NCBI GenBank assembly: GCA_009731375.1
Contig: BJOX01000253.1
Span: 706,456-732,722 of the forward strand
Length of the DNA: 26,267 nucleotides
DNA from: Paulinella micropora
Lineage: Eukaryota; Cercozoa; Imbricatea; Euglyphida
Direction of reading: 5' to 3'
This document shows, one piece after another, positions 26,056-26,267 of this stretch (positions are counted from its first letter, which is position 1; each line of letters opens with the position of its first letter). Made by a program: the position numbers and the translations under genes. The notes beneath the pieces were generated by a model. That model did not search any database. It saw only the letters and a list, made by a program, of their open reading frames with translations, and was not told where the DNA came from.

Positions 26056-26267
26056 ATGCCCACACAACACGGAGGCGAACTAGATTTCAGCAAGACTGAC
26101 TACATCAGTGCTTCTTATCGTTTGAATAAACTTAACCCACGAGAAAGCAGTAATGGAAATGTCACTATTACCTCTGCGGGAGGACAAGAAAGCACATTTG
26201 ACCTTATTAGTCGCCCATTTAACTTGGCTAGGTCAGTTCTGAGTTTTACTTACACTATCCCAGACAC
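26056..26267 (+). CDS. Major capsid protein, N-terminal fragment
   Basis: The first 70 codons of an open frame that continues past the right edge. It reads MPTQHGGELDFSKTDYISAS, later SAGGQESTFDLISRP and FNLARSVLSFTYTIP. A short polar lead followed by a (N/K)xSxxFDLxxRPFNLxxSxLxFT-like stretch is what I expect at the start of the double jelly-roll capsid proteins of PLVs and virophages. The position directly after penton in the order ATPase - protease - penton - MCP supports the call. The family-defining jelly rolls lie outside the window, so the assignment leans on context. Confidence 0.72.
   Translation, partial: MPTQHGGELDFSKTDYISASYRLNKLNPRESSNGNVTITSAGGQESTFDLISRPFNLARSVLSFTYTIPD

Overview
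The window is eukaryotic nuclear DNA. Evidence for this is long dinucleotide and tetranucleotide microsatellites, a complete LTR retrotransposon with a target-site duplication, and a viral gene that appears to carry a short spliceosomal intron. The host cannot be named from the sequence; a protist or alga is likely because the viral half resembles Polinton-like viruses (PLVs) and virophages, but an invertebrate is not excluded. No rRNA, tRNA or CRISPR was seen.

Layout. (1) Positions 1-2161: satellite-like (GA)n, (CATA)n and (TATG)n tracts, then a short unique flank. (2) Positions 2162-12767: a 10.6 kb Ty3/gypsy-type LTR retrotransposon. It has 239/238 bp LTRs (about 98% identical by eye), TG...CA ends, a CATT target duplication and a polypurine tract. 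Gag (897 aa) carries a CCCH finger and RGG repeats. Pol lies in the same frame as Gag behind a single UGA-C stop, which implies stop-codon readthrough. Pol holds PR-RT-RNaseH-INT but is broken by a UAG and a frameshift just before the end of the integrase. (3) Positions 12768-14330: gene-free spacer with microsatellites and a perfect 38 bp palindrome. (4) Positions about 14330 to the right edge: an integrated DNA virus or virus-derived transposon, left part only.

The viral element encodes, left to right: a coiled-coil protein; a basic/acidic protein with a probable 52 nt intron; a retroviral-type integrase (minus strand, frameshifted); a charged protein (minus strand); a very long tail-fibre-like protein ending in an S74 intramolecular chaperone (two frameshifts); a small two-helix membrane protein; a possible secreted Cys-rich protein (minus strand); a small virion-type protein; an FtsK/A32-type packaging ATPase; a basic protein with repeated QxGG motifs; an adenain/Ulp1-type cysteine protease; a penton (minor capsid) protein with an internal gap; and the first 70 codons of the major capsid protein. 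The order ATPase - protease - penton - MCP is the morphogenesis module of virophages and related elements. The ATPase would fill the capsid, the protease would mature the basic core protein and other substrates, penton and MCP would build the shell, the fibre would bind hosts, and the integrase would insert the genome.

The most unusual signal is regulatory. Almost every start codon of the viral element is immediately preceded by a hairpin or by the heptamer GTAGGTG/GTAAGTG or its complement. Two of the hairpins keep their pairing through a compensatory change. An AATATAG-like box lies upstream of each gene on the right half, three capsid-module genes share a GAACC..TTTTGAAAAA..GCTTC palindrome, and paired hairpins mark the 3' end of the ATPase gene. 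The many single-base frameshifts, mostly in homopolymers, mean either a decaying endogenous copy or uncorrected assembly errors.
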